Positions 8,738-18,221 of a stretch of DNA of 64,000 nt are shown here, one piece after another. The position numbers were made by a program, and so were the translations under genes. This DNA is from Crocinitomicaceae bacterium (lineage in GTDB: Bacteria > Bacteroidota > Bacteroidia > Flavobacteriales_D > Crocinitomicaceae). The stretch lies in assembly GCA_016708105.1 (NCBI GenBank), contig JADJGJ010000004.1, forward strand, positions 248,001 through 312,000, given 5' to 3'. Position 1 is the first letter of the stretch, and each line of letters starts with the position of its first letter. The notes under the pieces were generated by a model that saw only the letters and a list, made by a program, of their open reading frames with translations, was not told where the DNA came from and did no database searches.

Positions 8738-9734
8738 GTTGGTCTAAGATAGTTTTAAATTTGAGATATTGTTCATTATCCTTCAAAGTTGATGAATAAA
8801 TGCGCACTAATTGCTGAACAATTTCTTTGTCTGTTGGATTTTTTTCATAGGCTTCCAGGTACTTCGGAAGCATGATAGTATCTAGCATCGTCTGATATTT
8901 ATAGTGGTTTTCCATGTCATTTAAACCATAGTAGATTCCCGACAGACCTTCCAGCACATCAATATTGGTTGGATTTAAAGCATACGCCTTTTGCATCAAC
9001 GGCAAGGCTTTTAAAAATAATTTTTCAGCCGTGGCAATGTTTTCAAGTAATAATTCCAGGTCTGTATTTTCAGGGTCTTGATTTAAAATCAGATCTGCTC
9101 CCCGGTTGTAATAAAGCACGCCAATGTTGAGGTTGGCAGTATAGTTCATTGAGTCAGCTTCAAGCACTTTTGAAAGCGCATTCACTGCTAAGGTAAACAC
9201 AATGTCGTAGTCTTTACCTGTCAACCGCGTGAGTTGATTTGAGTATCCGCTGCCAAGTGCATTGTAGTATGAAATATCTTCATTTCTGAAATCTCGCGCG
9301 GGGTCAAGTAGTTGAATATACCTTTCCTTGTAAAGCACATAACTTTTTTCTGATTCAGCATATCTGCCTTCATTGAGCAAAGTAACAGCATCATTATAAT
9401 AACGCACAATGGTGTTGAGTAAGTATTCGTTGATTTTGTCTCTGTATACACCCGCTGTGTCTACTTGTTTAGCCATCACAAACGACTCAATAGCCACATC
9501 GCGATATTGCATGGTTTGAGGCGTTTCCAATTTACGGTATATCAGACCGCGCAACTGCCAGGTTTGAGAATTGTTTTTCTCAGGGGATTCAATAGCTTGA
9601 TCAATGTATACTCGGGCTGAGTCGTAGTTTCCGGACTTATACATAGCATGAGCCTTTGAGGTGTACTCCTGCGCAAAGGCAGTGTGCACCACAAACACAA
9701 TCAACACTGACGCTATGTGTTTAAATATTCTCAT
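8727..9734 (-). CDS. Secreted TPR protein
   Basis: 335 residues with a signal peptide (MRIFKHIASVLIVFVVHTAF, cleavage after AQ region). The mature protein is helical with tetratricopeptide-like repeats, for example YKSGNYDSARVYIDQAIES at about 33 and NLNIGVLYYNRGADLIL near 205. It probably serves as a periplasmic protein-protein interaction scaffold. It overlaps the YfiR-like gene by four bases (ATGA) and the phosphatase gene by eleven, so the three are translationally coupled. The role as a bridge between YfiR-like protein and phosphatase sensor domain is inference from the operon. Confidence 0.85.
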   Translation of the reverse strand: MRIFKHIASVLIVFVVHTAFAQEYTSKAHAMYKSGNYDSARVYIDQAIESPEKNNSQTWQLRGLIYRKLETPQTMQYRDVAIESFVMAKQVDTAGVYRDKINEYLLNTIVRYYNDAVTLLNEGRYAESEKSYVLYKERYIQLLDPARDFRNEDISYYNALGSGYSNQLTRLTGKDYDIVFTLAVNALSKVLEADSMNYTANLNIGVLYYNRGADLILNQDPENTDLELLLENIATAEKLFLKALPLMQKAYALNPTNIDVLEGLSGIYYGLNDMENHYKYQTMLDTIMLPKYLEAYEKNPTDKEIVQQLVRIYSSTLKDNEQYLKFKTILDQLGG

Positions 9735-10270
9735 TCAACAACTTTATAAGCCAGAGTGGTAAGTTTTCCGGCTATTACCAAATTATATTTTTTTGCATTG
9801 GGCTTGCTAATCTCATAAGCCTGCTTGTTTCCGTCTAATACAAAATTGATCACCGCGCCCTTTGACAGGTAGCCTTCCTTTTCAGTTACCAATAGGGTGC
9901 TCTTAGTTTTCAGCAGAGTGGTTACAGCGGTTATCTGATCACTTTTATCTTCACCTAAAAACAAAATGTGTGCCTTTACAATGTCTGATTTTGAGGCATA
10001 TTTTTCAACAACAATTTCCTGACTACCTATTGATTTTCCTTTATATTTTGTGTTGAGCTCATTATACACATCTGTGTTAGTAGAGAGCACGCCAATTACA
10101 AAATTGCCTTTTCTATATTCTTCAGGCCAATCAATTAATGTTGCAAATGTGTATAGGAAAAGAGCCTTATTAACGGCGCGCGTGTCTTTTACATCCATAA
10201 TCCGATTGTTCCTGTCGGCCCAGCTGACCAAAACAAGAGCAAGAAGTAGTATGTAAATTTTACGATTCAA
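9731..10270 (-). CDS. YfiR-like periplasmic protein (DUF4154)
   Basis: 179 residues, signal peptide MNRKIYILLLALVLVSWA. The mature part has the DUF4154/YfiR pattern: KALFLYTFATLIDWPEEYRKG, then FVIGVLSTNTDVYNEL, ILFLGEDKSD, STLLVTEKEGYLSKGAVINF and a C-terminal NAKKYNLVIAGKLTTLAYKV. In Pseudomonas, YfiR is a periplasmic inhibitor of the diguanylate cyclase YfiN; here the operon encodes an adenylyl cyclase and a phosphatase instead, so a ligand- or redox-responsive regulator of one of these is a reasonable inference. First gene of the signalling operon; ferritin lies 51 bases upstream on the same strand. Confidence 0.8.
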   Translation of the reverse strand: MNRKIYILLLALVLVSWADRNNRIMDVKDTRAVNKALFLYTFATLIDWPEEYRKGNFVIGVLSTNTDVYNELNTKYKGKSIGSQEIVVEKYASKSDIVKAHILFLGEDKSDQITAVTTLLKTKSTLLVTEKEGYLSKGAVINFVLDGNKQAYEISKPNAKKYNLVIAGKLTTLAYKVVE

Positions 10271-10321
10271 TTTTTTATCAGAACTATGCAGGTCTTTTAC
10301 TAAAACTGTGCCAAACGGCTT

Positions 10322-10849
10322 TTACGCTGCGGGCTGGTTATTTGTTGCACCACCTGTCAAAGTTTCTATGTCGCGGTCAAACATATAGATACCACCTTTG
10401 TCTCCGCCTATCAGCCTGAGTTTATCCATGATGGTGCGGGCAAGCGCCTCTTCTTCTAATTGTTCAGCAACATACCATTGCATAAAGTTATGCGTGGTAT
10501 AATCTTTTTCTTGAAGACAAACAAATACCACTTCATTGATCATGTCTGTCACTTTTAATTCGTGTTCTAATAATTGTGAGAACACATCTGAAAGTGATTG
10601 AAAATTTTGTTTGGGAGCAGGAATTGCAGGAAGAATGGCTTTACCGCCTCGCTCATTCACAAATTTTATAAGCTTCAACATGTGCATGCGCTCTTCATCA
10701 GTATGACGATAAAGAAATGATGATGTGCCTGAGTATCCATTGGTTTCAGCCCAAATTGCCATTGCTAAATAAAGTTGTGAAGATACTGCCTCAGCTTCAA
10801 TTTGTTTGTTGAGAATTTTTTCAATTTTCTTATTCATTGCCATGTTCAA
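10322..10849 (-). CDS. ftnA: Ferritin
   Basis: 175 residues, the length of non-haem bacterial ferritins. The four-helix ferroxidase ligands are present: Glu in NKQIEAEAVSSQLYLAMA, the Glu-x-x-His of TDEERMHMLKLI, Glu in VFSQLLEHE and YVAEQLEEEALARTI. It oxidises and stores iron in a 24-mer cytoplasmic shell. Three Met codons (residues 1, 3, 5) are possible starts; the third gives the usual MNKKIEKILN N-terminus. The rnr gene diverges from it, with about 90 bases between the start codons. Confidence 0.95.
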   Translation of the reverse strand: MNMAMNKKIEKILNKQIEAEAVSSQLYLAMAIWAETNGYSGTSSFLYRHTDEERMHMLKLIKFVNERGGKAILPAIPAPKQNFQSLSDVFSQLLEHELKVTDMINEVVFVCLQEKDYTTHNFMQWYVAEQLEEEALARTIMDKLRLIGGDKGGIYMFDRDIETLTGGATNNQPAA

Positions 10850-10941
10850 ATTTCTTTTTTCAACCGATAAAGTTATGCAAATTGACTGATATAAAAATGT
10901 GCAGCCAAATTATTCATACTTTTAACGGGTATAAATTCTCC

Positions 10942-13074
10942 ATGAGTAAAAAAAATAAAAAGAGCTCTCAAAAACTAAGCAACTTCTTGCGTGAGGCTAT
11001 GCTCAAGCTATTTAAGGCCAATGAGCAAAAGGCATATAATTATAAACAAGTGGCGCAGGAACTTAATGTTCAAGACAAAGAAATTAGAAAATTGATTTTT
11101 GAACTGCTCACTGAAATGAAAAAAGATGGGTTTTTAAATGAGCGTGAGCGTGGCTTATTTTCGTATGCTGCGGGCGAAAATTTTTACACCGGCACCATTG
11201 AATTTACTAATAGAGGCTCAGCGTTTGTTACCTGTGATGATTTTCGTGAGGATATTTTTATTCCGACTAAAAATGTAGGCAAAGCGTTGAATGGAGACAA
11301 AGTAAGGGTGCGCATTACAGCCAAGGCCAGAAACAGAAAACCGGAAGGTGTTGTGATGGAAATTCTTGAGCGCAATGATAGATTATTTGTTGGAACAATG
11401 GACATTCAGCAAACGATTGCTTTTTTAGTGCCAGATGATCCTAAAATTGATGTGGATATTTTTATTCCGGTTGGCAAACTCAATGAGGCAAGACACGGAG
11501 ACAAAGCAGTTGCAAGATTGACGGATTGGCCTGATACAGCCAAAAACCCATTTGGAGAGGTTATTGAGGTTTATGGAAGGCCCGGATCAAATGACGCTGA
11601 AATGAAAGCAATTCTGGTGGCTAATGGCATTAAGTTCAGTTTTCCGGATGATGTTTTAGCTGAAGCAAATAATATTTCAGCTAGCATTCAACCGGACGAA
11701 ATTGCAAAAAGACGTGACTTCAGAAATATTACCACATTTACTATTGACCCGGTTGATGCCAAAGATTTTGATGATGCAATTTCAGTCGAATTTTTAGAGA
11801 ACGGCAATATTGCTGTTGGTGTTCACATTGCAGATGTTGCGCATTATGTAACTGAAAATTCTGCCCTTGATCAAGAGGCCTTATTGCGCGGAAATTCTGT
11901 CTATTTGGCTGATAGGGTAGTGCCTATGTTGCCAGAACATTTATCTAACGGAATTTGTTCACTCCGTCCGCATGAAGAAAAACTTACTTTTTCTGCGGTG
12001 TTTGAATTAAATGATCAGGCCAAAGTTTTAAACGAGTGGTTTGGCAAAACCATCATTTGTTCTGCGCATCGGTTCACCTATGAACAGGCGCAAGAAATAA
12101 TAGAAACAAAAAAAGGCGACTATGCCAAAGAAATTTTGGTTGTAGATAATTTGGCTAAAAAATTGCGCGCAGAAAGAATGAAAAATGGGGCGCTGGAAGT
12201 GCAGTCTACTGAAATCAGATTTGAGTTTGATAAAGACGGGAAGCCAATTGGTGTGGTGAAAAAAATCATTAAAGATTCAAACAAACTGATTGAAGAATTT
12301 ATGCTGCTTGCCAATAGACAGGTAGGCGCTTATGTTGGAGATTCTAAGCGCAAAACCAGAATACCGTTAATCTATCGTGTGCATGATAAACCCGACCCGG
12401 AGAAGGTGGAGCAATTCAGGGTGTTTCTTTCAAAATTTGGTAAAAACTTTTCCTATCGTGATGAGCGAGATATTGCTCGCAAGATGAATGAAATTTTTCA
12501 TCAAATGAAAGATGAACCGTCTATAAATATGATTCAGCAAATGGCTATAAAATCAATGGCCAAGGCAGAGTATGATACGCAGAATATTGGGCATTACGGA
12601 TTGGCTTTTACACATTATGCGCATTTTACATCGCCTATCAGACGATATGCTGATTTGGTTGTGCATCGAATATTATTTGAAGCAATCAATTACAAAACTG
12701 TACATCACGCCAAGCTAACACAAACTGCCCGACACATCTCAATTACTGAACGCAAGGCAACTGACGCTGAGCGCATGTCAAGAAAATTTTTTCAGGCACA
12801 GTTTTTAAAAGATAGAGTTGGAGATGAATTTGAAGGCACCATCACCGGTCTGTCTGATTGGGGGATGTTTGTTGAGTTAACTGAAAATTTTTGTGAAGGC
12901 ATGATTGCCCTTAAATCAATGAAAGATGATCGGTATTATTTTGATGAACGAGATTATGTTGTCGTGGGTGTTAATGACAACAAAGAGTTTAACGTGGGCG
13001 ATAAGGTGAAAGTAAAATTGAATTCAGTTAGTTTGGCCAGAAAACAAATTGATTTTGTACTGGTAAATGATTAG
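10942..13074 (+). CDS. rnr: Ribonuclease R
   Basis: 710 residues from the ATG at 10942. The frame is open from 10837, but that would overlap the divergent ferritin start and add a non-conserved tail; MSKKNKKSSQKLSNF is the natural N-terminus. Order: winged-helix-like region (about 15-70), cold-shock/OB domains, RNB catalytic domain with TIDPVDAKDFDDAISVE (metal Asp residues) and HYAHFTSPIRRYADLVVHR, then an S1 domain from about 635 (FEGTITGLSDWGMFVEL). It degrades structured RNA 3' to 5'. The C-terminus stops right after S1 without the long basic tail of the E. coli enzyme. It overlaps the convergent DUF2490 gene by four bases. Confidence 0.96.
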   Translation: MSKKNKKSSQKLSNFLREAMLKLFKANEQKAYNYKQVAQELNVQDKEIRKLIFELLTEMKKDGFLNERERGLFSYAAGENFYTGTIEFTNRGSAFVTCDDFREDIFIPTKNVGKALNGDKVRVRITAKARNRKPEGVVMEILERNDRLFVGTMDIQQTIAFLVPDDPKIDVDIFIPVGKLNEARHGDKAVARLTDWPDTAKNPFGEVIEVYGRPGSNDAEMKAILVANGIKFSFPDDVLAEANNISASIQPDEIAKRRDFRNITTFTIDPVDAKDFDDAISVEFLENGNIAVGVHIADVAHYVTENSALDQEALLRGNSVYLADRVVPMLPEHLSNGICSLRPHEEKLTFSAVFELNDQAKVLNEWFGKTIICSAHRFTYEQAQEIIETKKGDYAKEILVVDNLAKKLRAERMKNGALEVQSTEIRFEFDKDGKPIGVVKKIIKDSNKLIEEFMLLANRQVGAYVGDSKRKTRIPLIYRVHDKPDPEKVEQFRVFLSKFGKNFSYRDERDIARKMNEIFHQMKDEPSINMIQQMAIKSMAKAEYDTQNIGHYGLAFTHYAHFTSPIRRYADLVVHRILFEAINYKTVHHAKLTQTARHISITERKATDAERMSRKFFQAQFLKDRVGDEFEGTITGLSDWGMFVELTENFCEGMIALKSMKDDRYYFDERDYVVVGVNDNKEFNVGDKVKVKLNSVSLARKQIDFVLVND

Positions 13075-13775
13075 TTTTTAGATTTAATAATCGGATCCTT
13101 AAACAAATCATAGTTATATTGAATGCCGTAAATATGATTTACTTGCGGCGCTGACCTGAACTCATTTTCAAGCATATAGTATAAATCCACAGAATGTCTT
13201 TTTGGCAAATCTAATGTTGCTCCAAAAACAAGACGATACGAATCAATAGCATTAAATTGGTTTTTTGGTTTAACTGCCTTGTATAATTCGTAACTGCAAA
13301 ATGGTTGAACCAGTTTTAAATTGGTAGGACGATATTTTACCGATAATTTGAAGCGCAGCACGTTTCTATTATCAGGGTAAATAGCATTATTGATAACCCC
13401 TAAATAGTTGAATGGCAATTGATATCTAGCTCTTGCTTTTAGCCTGATGCCGGTACCTTCAATCTTATAATCATAAGATAATTCAGCGCCAAATCGGTGA
13501 ACACCTTCAAAATATCCTTCCTGATCTTTTCTGCTGTAGCGATAATCAAAACCAAGTGATAAGTTTTTTATGGGTTTAAATCCCAAGCCTATTTCATTGA
13601 TGTATGAATCTAATGTGCTTGCATTTTTGTATAACCTTATTTCAGTATTGTACCCCAGCGATAGTTTGTCGGTAAGGTCTGCATTCAGACCGGCAGCTGT
13701 CCATATACAAGCGTCATGAATCTGAGTAAAGGCAGAAACAGAACCAAATAATAAAGCCGTGAAAACAATACGCAT
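13071..13775 (-). CDS. Outer-membrane beta-barrel protein, DUF2490-like
   Basis: 234 residues, signal peptide MRIVFTALLFGSVSAFTQ. The mature part has repeated amphipathic strands ending in aromatic residues (YNTEIRLYKNASTLDSYINE, LSLGFDYRYSRKDQEGYFEG, VLRFKLSVKYRPTNLKL), and a pattern RFGAELSYDYKI ... RLKARARYQLPF typical of DUF2490 proteins of Bacteroidota. Likely a small barrel in the outer membrane; no specific substrate is known for the family. Preceded by a lipoprotein gene with a one-base gap, so the two form an operon. Confidence 0.75.
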   Translation of the reverse strand: MRIVFTALLFGSVSAFTQIHDACIWTAAGLNADLTDKLSLGYNTEIRLYKNASTLDSYINEIGLGFKPIKNLSLGFDYRYSRKDQEGYFEGVHRFGAELSYDYKIEGTGIRLKARARYQLPFNYLGVINNAIYPDNRNVLRFKLSVKYRPTNLKLVQPFCSYELYKAVKPKNQFNAIDSYRLVFGATLDLPKRHSVDLYYMLENEFRSAPQVNHIYGIQYNYDLFKDPIIKSKN

Positions 13776-13776
13776 C

Positions 13777-14169
13777 TTATTTCAAAATGTTGATAGTGGG
13801 TGCAGTATATTCGGTTTTCTTTTCAGTGATTTCTACTGTTTTAAAAATTGGCTGAACCCCATCATTACATGTGTCACAGCGTGAGTAAGCATAAAGCGTG
13901 TAGGTGCCAGTGTTGAGGTAATCAAAACGATATGTCCCATCAAAGCTGCATGAAAATTTATCATCATAGGTGTCATCATTTTCACCATAGATAATGAACA
14001 CATCTTCATCCATTGCGTCATATTCTGCTATGGTGTCCCCAATGCCATTTATATCATAAACATGCACTTTTCCCAGAATAGAAGAGGTGCCTCCACGACC
14101 GGCTTCTTTGTTGCAGGCTGAAGCCAATATTAAAACTAAAGTGATGAGTAAAAAACCTGATTTTTTCAT
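13777..14169 (-). CDS. Lipoprotein of unknown function
   Basis: 130 residues from the ATG at 14169; the frame is open further upstream but only this start gives MKKSGFLLITLVLILASAC, a clear lipoprotein signal with the acylated Cys. The mature part has KVHVYDINGIGDTIAEYDAM, an acidic loop, and GTYRFDYLNTGTYTLYAYSR, a beta-sandwich pattern like carboxypeptidase-regulatory/SdrD-B domains, plus a CDTC pair. Co-transcribed with the DUF2490-like barrel gene, so a barrel-associated surface or periplasmic lipoprotein is plausible. Confidence 0.75.
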   Translation of the reverse strand: MKKSGFLLITLVLILASACNKEAGRGGTSSILGKVHVYDINGIGDTIAEYDAMDEDVFIIYGENDDTYDDKFSCSFDGTYRFDYLNTGTYTLYAYSRCDTCNDGVQPIFKTVEITEKKTEYTAPTINILK

Positions 14170-14213
14170 TTGATTAAAAGTAGTGAAGTTTAATATATAT
14201 GACTTAATAAGTG

Positions 14214-14246
14214 CAAAAATACAGTTCCGGTGTTTAAATGTCACAA
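14214..14246 (-). promoter_or_regulatory. Candidate promoter for the lipoprotein/DUF2490 operon
   Basis: On the minus strand TTG (14246-14244), a 22-base spacer and TATTTTTG (14221-14214), a full match to TAnnTTTG. Transcription would start about 35 to 40 bases before the ATG at 14169. Confidence 0.5.
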
Positions 14247-14590
14247 CATGCAGAACGAGCAAACCTAATAATAAATTAACAAATAGTACATTTTAAGTTA
14301 ATGGTACAAGCATATGAAACAATGAAACGAGGTAATCGAGAGCGCACATAATTATCATAATATCAACATAATACAATAATTGTTTTAGAAATCTGCCCGA
14401 TATTTTTATCCAAAGGAATGCAAGAAAGACTGGAAATTTGAAGAAACCGAATCAACCTTAATGCCTACAAATTCGTACTATTATTGTGTTTAGATAACAT
14501 TTTATTAATAATTTCACGCAACTGCAATCAATTTATTCAGCCATCGAAGAATAATAAACGGTGTTGAATAAAATAATAAAAACCAACTAC
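14247..14590. other. AT-rich intergenic region without a recognised gene
   Basis: This stretch between the lipoprotein promoter and the CotH-type gene has no open frame of note, no clear hairpin terminator and no TAnnTTTG match on the plus strand. It probably holds the promoter of the 14591 gene, which I could not identify. Confidence 0.5.
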
Positions 14591-17113
14591 ATGAAAAGAA
14601 TTTACTTGCTCATTTTGTTTTTTACAACCTGTCAGGCATTTGGTCAGGTTATGATTAACGAGTACTCATGCTCAAACGCCAACGGACCAACGGATGTTTT
14701 TGGCATGCGTGAAGATTGGGTTGAATTATATAATTCAGGAGGCTCTGCATATGATTTAAGTGGATATTTTTTATCTGATAATGACGGTAACCTTCAAAAA
14801 TGGGAGATTCCTGCCGGCGCAAGTGTTCCTGCAAATGGATACATTAAAATATTTTTTTCAGGCCGCGGTATACTAAGCGGAGGTGAGCTTCACCCGGGCT
14901 TTACGCTAACCCAAACCAAACATGAACAAATCATTCTCACCGCACCTTCAGGCAATGTAATTGATAGTTTAACCATGTTGTATATGACCCAAAAAGATCA
15001 TTCGTATGGCCGTACAACAAGTGGGGCATCTACGTGGAGTTTGTTTACAACGCCTACGCCGGGTGCAGCAAACGCAGCGGCATCTTTGTATTATACGCCT
15101 ACCCCCGTAATGAGCGTTCAGGCCGGTTTCTATTCTTCATCACAATCTGTCACAATAACAACCACTGATGCATCAGCCACTATTTATTATACTACTGACG
15201 GAACAACTCCAACCACAAGCTCTACGGTATATTCTGGTCCGGTAAATATTACTTCAACTACTGTACTGCGCACAAGATGTTTTTCATCAACACCAAACAC
15301 ACCCGCAAGTTTTACTGAAACAAATACCTATTTTATTAATAGCCCACATACCGTGCCGGTAATTTCAGTGTGTGGTGATGAAATAACCGATTTTTTAAAT
15401 GATGTTGCTCCGGGTGCCTTCAGCAATAATTTTGATGGGGCGTTTGAGTTTTTTGATCAAACAGGAGCATTTATTGATGAAGGTGATGGCTACTATAATA
15501 AACATGGAAATGACTCATGGGCCTATGATCAACGTGGATTTGACTTTGTAATGCGTGATGAATATGGTCGGAACTACGCTGTACAACATGAGGTGTTCTC
15601 TGAAAAATCACGTGATGAATATCAAAAACTAATTCTTAAAGCAGCCGCAAACGACAACTACCCCGCATCTGGGGGGGCGCACATTCGTGATGCTTATGTA
15701 CATACCATTTCTGCAATTGGTGATTTAAGATTAGACGAAAGAACATCGGCTTTTGCTGTTATTTATGTAGATGGTGAATATTGGGGATTATATGATGTGC
15801 GAGAAAAAGTTGACGACCATGATTTCACAAGCTATTATTACAATCAGGGAAAATATGAAATTGAGTTCATAAAAACATGGGGCGGTACCTGGGCAGAATA
15901 TGGTGATCCATCCATGACAGAGTGGAATGATTTATATACCTACATAACCACTAACGACATGGCAATACAAGCTAACTATGAGTATGTAAAAACAAAATAT
16001 AATGTAGGTAGTTTGATTGATTACGTTGTACTCAATTCATTTGTGGTTACATCTGACTGGTTAAACTGGAATACCGCATGGTGGAAAGGCAACAATCCAG
16101 ACGGTGATAAAAAAACTTGGCGCTATGCGTTGTGGGATAACGATGCAACTTTTGGACATTATATTAACTACACAGGCGTGCCAAGCACAGCGCCTGACGC
16201 TGACCCGTGTAACGTTGAAACGCTGTCTGGCGGCTCTGACCCAGAGGGGCACATCACTATTTTAAATGCCCTTATGGCTAATGCAGAGTTTCAGCAAGAG
16301 TACATTACGCGATATGCAGATTTGTCTAACGGCGTTTTCTCATGCCCTCAAATGCACGCAATATTAGATAGTATGGTTGCCGTAATGACGCCTGAAATGG
16401 CAGGACAAACAACTAAGTGGGGAGGAACAGTTGCTGGTTGGCAAGCTAATGTTCAAACATTGAAAGATTACATTGATGCACGTTGTGCCGCTATAAGTTC
16501 CGGCATGGTTGATTGCTACAATCTTACCGGTCCGTTTGATTTGGTAGTGAATGTTGACCCAGTAAACAGCGGTGAAGTAAAAGTTAATTCAGAGTGGGTG
16601 CCTTATTACCCATGGACTGGCCTTTATTATGGAAACATCAACACCTTGTTCAAAGCAAACGCATTCACGGGTTATGAATTTGATTACTGGGAATCTACAA
16701 ATCACACCTTTGCAAATCCTGATAGTTTAAATGATACGCTTGATTTAACCATGGCTGATTCAGTGATTGCACATTTTAAAGTAATTGAAGTTGCCCCACC
16801 GCCACCGCCGCCCGGCGTACCAAATCCTAGCACCTATACAGGATTTCATTTACCAAATGCGTTCTCCCCAAACAACGACAACAACAATGATTTGCTGATG
16901 TTTTATGCAGGATGGGACGTAATCTCTTTTGAACTTGCCATTTATGATCGTTGGGGTAATCAGGTGTTTAAAACAAAAGAACTTTATGATTATTGGGACG
17001 GCTATTATCAAGGCAAGCTGGTCAACTCCGGAATTTACACCTACACCGTGACCTATATTTTAGAGGAGCAAGGCGAGATAACAAAAACGGGAAATATTAC
17101 CGTTATCAGATAG
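14591..17113 (+). CDS. T9SS type B cargo: lamin-tail, CotH-kinase and gliding-type C-terminal domains
   Basis: 840 residues from the ATG at 14591 (MKRIYLLILFFTTCQAFGQ is the signal peptide; an upstream in-frame start at 14561 would bury it). Domains in order: lamin-tail domain (VMINEYSCSNANG, DWVELYNSG), chitobiase-like CHB_HEX_C_1 repeat (ATIYYTTDGTTPTTSS), CotH kinase-like domain with YWGLYDVREKVDDHDF and RYALWDNDATFGHYIN, an InlB-B-like repeat (NVDPVNSGEVKVNSEW, FDYWES), a Pro-rich hinge, and a CHU_C sorting domain (LPNAFSPNNDNNNDLLMF, IYDRWGNQVF, SGIYTYTVTY). CotH domains phosphorylate protein in spore formers and pathogens; here a surface-exposed kinase-like or adhesive role is inferred. 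Followed after 6 bases by a PorP/SprF gene. Confidence 0.9.
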   Translation: MKRIYLLILFFTTCQAFGQVMINEYSCSNANGPTDVFGMREDWVELYNSGGSAYDLSGYFLSDNDGNLQKWEIPAGASVPANGYIKIFFSGRGILSGGELHPGFTLTQTKHEQIILTAPSGNVIDSLTMLYMTQKDHSYGRTTSGASTWSLFTTPTPGAANAAASLYYTPTPVMSVQAGFYSSSQSVTITTTDASATIYYTTDGTTPTTSSTVYSGPVNITSTTVLRTRCFSSTPNTPASFTETNTYFINSPHTVPVISVCGDEITDFLNDVAPGAFSNNFDGAFEFFDQTGAFIDEGDGYYNKHGNDSWAYDQRGFDFVMRDEYGRNYAVQHEVFSEKSRDEYQKLILKAAANDNYPASGGAHIRDAYVHTISAIGDLRLDERTSAFAVIYVDGEYWGLYDVREKVDDHDFTSYYYNQGKYEIEFIKTWGGTWAEYGDPSMTEWNDLYTYITTNDMAIQANYEYVKTKYNVGSLIDYVVLNSFVVTSDWLNWNTAWWKGNNPDGDKKTWRYALWDNDATFGHYINYTGVPSTAPDADPCNVETLSGGSDPEGHITILNALMANAEFQQEYITRYADLSNGVFSCPQMHAILDSMVAVMTPEMAGQTTKWGGTVAGWQANVQTLKDYIDARCAAISSGMVDCYNLTGPFDLVVNVDPVNSGEVKVNSEWVPYYPWTGLYYGNINTLFKANAFTGYEFDYWESTNHTFANPDSLNDTLDLTMADSVIAHFKVIEVAPPPPPPGVPNPSTYTGFHLPNAFSPNNDNNNDLLMFYAGWDVISFELAIYDRWGNQVFKTKELYDYWDGYYQGKLVNSGIYTYTVTYILEEQGEITKTGNITVIR

Positions 17114-17119
17114 AAAGAG

Positions 17120-18148
17120 ATGAGAAAAAGCGCACTTATATTTACCATGGCTATAGGCCTGGCGAGCCACGCTCAGGACATTCATTTTACTCAGGCTCAA
17201 CAGGTGCCCATGCTAATTAATCCTGCTGCAACGGGCATGTTTAATGGCTGGGAGAGATTTACTATAAACCATAAAAGCCAATGGGTTAATACAGGAACAA
17301 AATTCTTTACCACCTCCATAGCGGCCGACATGAATTTTTTTAAACCCAAAAGAGGCAATAAAGCACACATGGGGTTTGGTATTCAGTTGTATAATGATGT
17401 GGGAGGTGACAGCAAATTTGGAACAAAACAAGCGCTATTTAATTTGAGCGCTATTGTGCCTTTAGGTGAAATGCATCAACTTTCAGCCGGTTTGCAATTT
17501 GGTCTTGGTCAGCGCACCGGCGATTTAACAGGCTTGATTTTTCCAAATCAGTTTGATGGTGATGTCCTTGATCCAACGCTAAACTCCAATGAATACAATA
17601 ATCTGGTAAGCTTTATGTATCCAGATGTTTCAGCCGGTTTATTTTACCGGTTCGGAAATCATAAAGTTGGTTTTACGCGAGATGATGCAACAGATTTCAG
17701 ATTTGGTGTCGCGTATTTTCATGTTAATACACCTGAGCTAACTTATCGAATTGGGTATAAAGAACAGCTGTATTCAAAATTTGTTATTCATGCTTCTTTT
17801 TTGAAAGATTTTCCAGGGACATCAGTTGGGATAGAAACATTTTTTAATGAATTTATCCAAGGTCCACATAATGAAACGCTCTTTGGTTTGTTGTTGCGGT
17901 ATCGGTTAATGAGCGGTGGTAAAACCACGGGTTTATCGAAAGATGCGTATTTAATTACCGGCTTTGCCTGGAGGTACAAAGATGCTATTTGCCCAACTCT
18001 TTATCTGCAGTGGAGTGGGTTTAAATTCGGCATTTCATACGATGTAACCGTTGCTGAATTTGGAAGAACCTCTCGCGCCGGAGGACTTGAGTTTTCGCTT
18101 GAATATGCCAATCTGGACTTTGCCCTGTTTAAAAGAAGAGGCTTATAA
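17120..18148 (+). CDS. PorP/SprF family type IX secretion outer-membrane protein
   Basis: 342 residues, signal peptide MRKSALIFTMAIGLASHAQ. The family motif DIHFTQAQQVPMLINPAATG is followed by a barrel of alternating strands (HMGFGIQLYNDVGGDSKFG, HQLSAGLQFGLGQRTGDLT). SprF is required for delivery of SprB in Flavobacterium johnsoniae, and PorP/SprF proteins bind type B sorting domains. It directly follows the CotH-type cargo, so it is probably that protein's dedicated partner. Confidence 0.92.
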   Translation: MRKSALIFTMAIGLASHAQDIHFTQAQQVPMLINPAATGMFNGWERFTINHKSQWVNTGTKFFTTSIAADMNFFKPKRGNKAHMGFGIQLYNDVGGDSKFGTKQALFNLSAIVPLGEMHQLSAGLQFGLGQRTGDLTGLIFPNQFDGDVLDPTLNSNEYNNLVSFMYPDVSAGLFYRFGNHKVGFTRDDATDFRFGVAYFHVNTPELTYRIGYKEQLYSKFVIHASFLKDFPGTSVGIETFFNEFIQGPHNETLFGLLLRYRLMSGGKTTGLSKDAYLITGFAWRYKDAICPTLYLQWSGFKFGISYDVTVAEFGRTSRAGGLEFSLEYANLDFALFKRRGL

Positions 18149-18171
18149 TTTGAACTCAAATAATATGAAAT

Positions 18172-18204
18172 AAAAAAAGCGACACCCTTCAGTGCCGCTT
18201 TTTT
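18172..18204. terminator. Bidirectional intrinsic terminator
   Basis: A-run, GCGACAC, a short loop, GTGCCGC, then a T-run: a seven-pair stem with one mismatch flanked by A7 and T6. It sits between the convergent PorP/SprF gene and the small minus-strand gene and can serve both. Confidence 0.8.
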
Positions 18205-18221
18205 ATTGTAAAATGGGTCTA

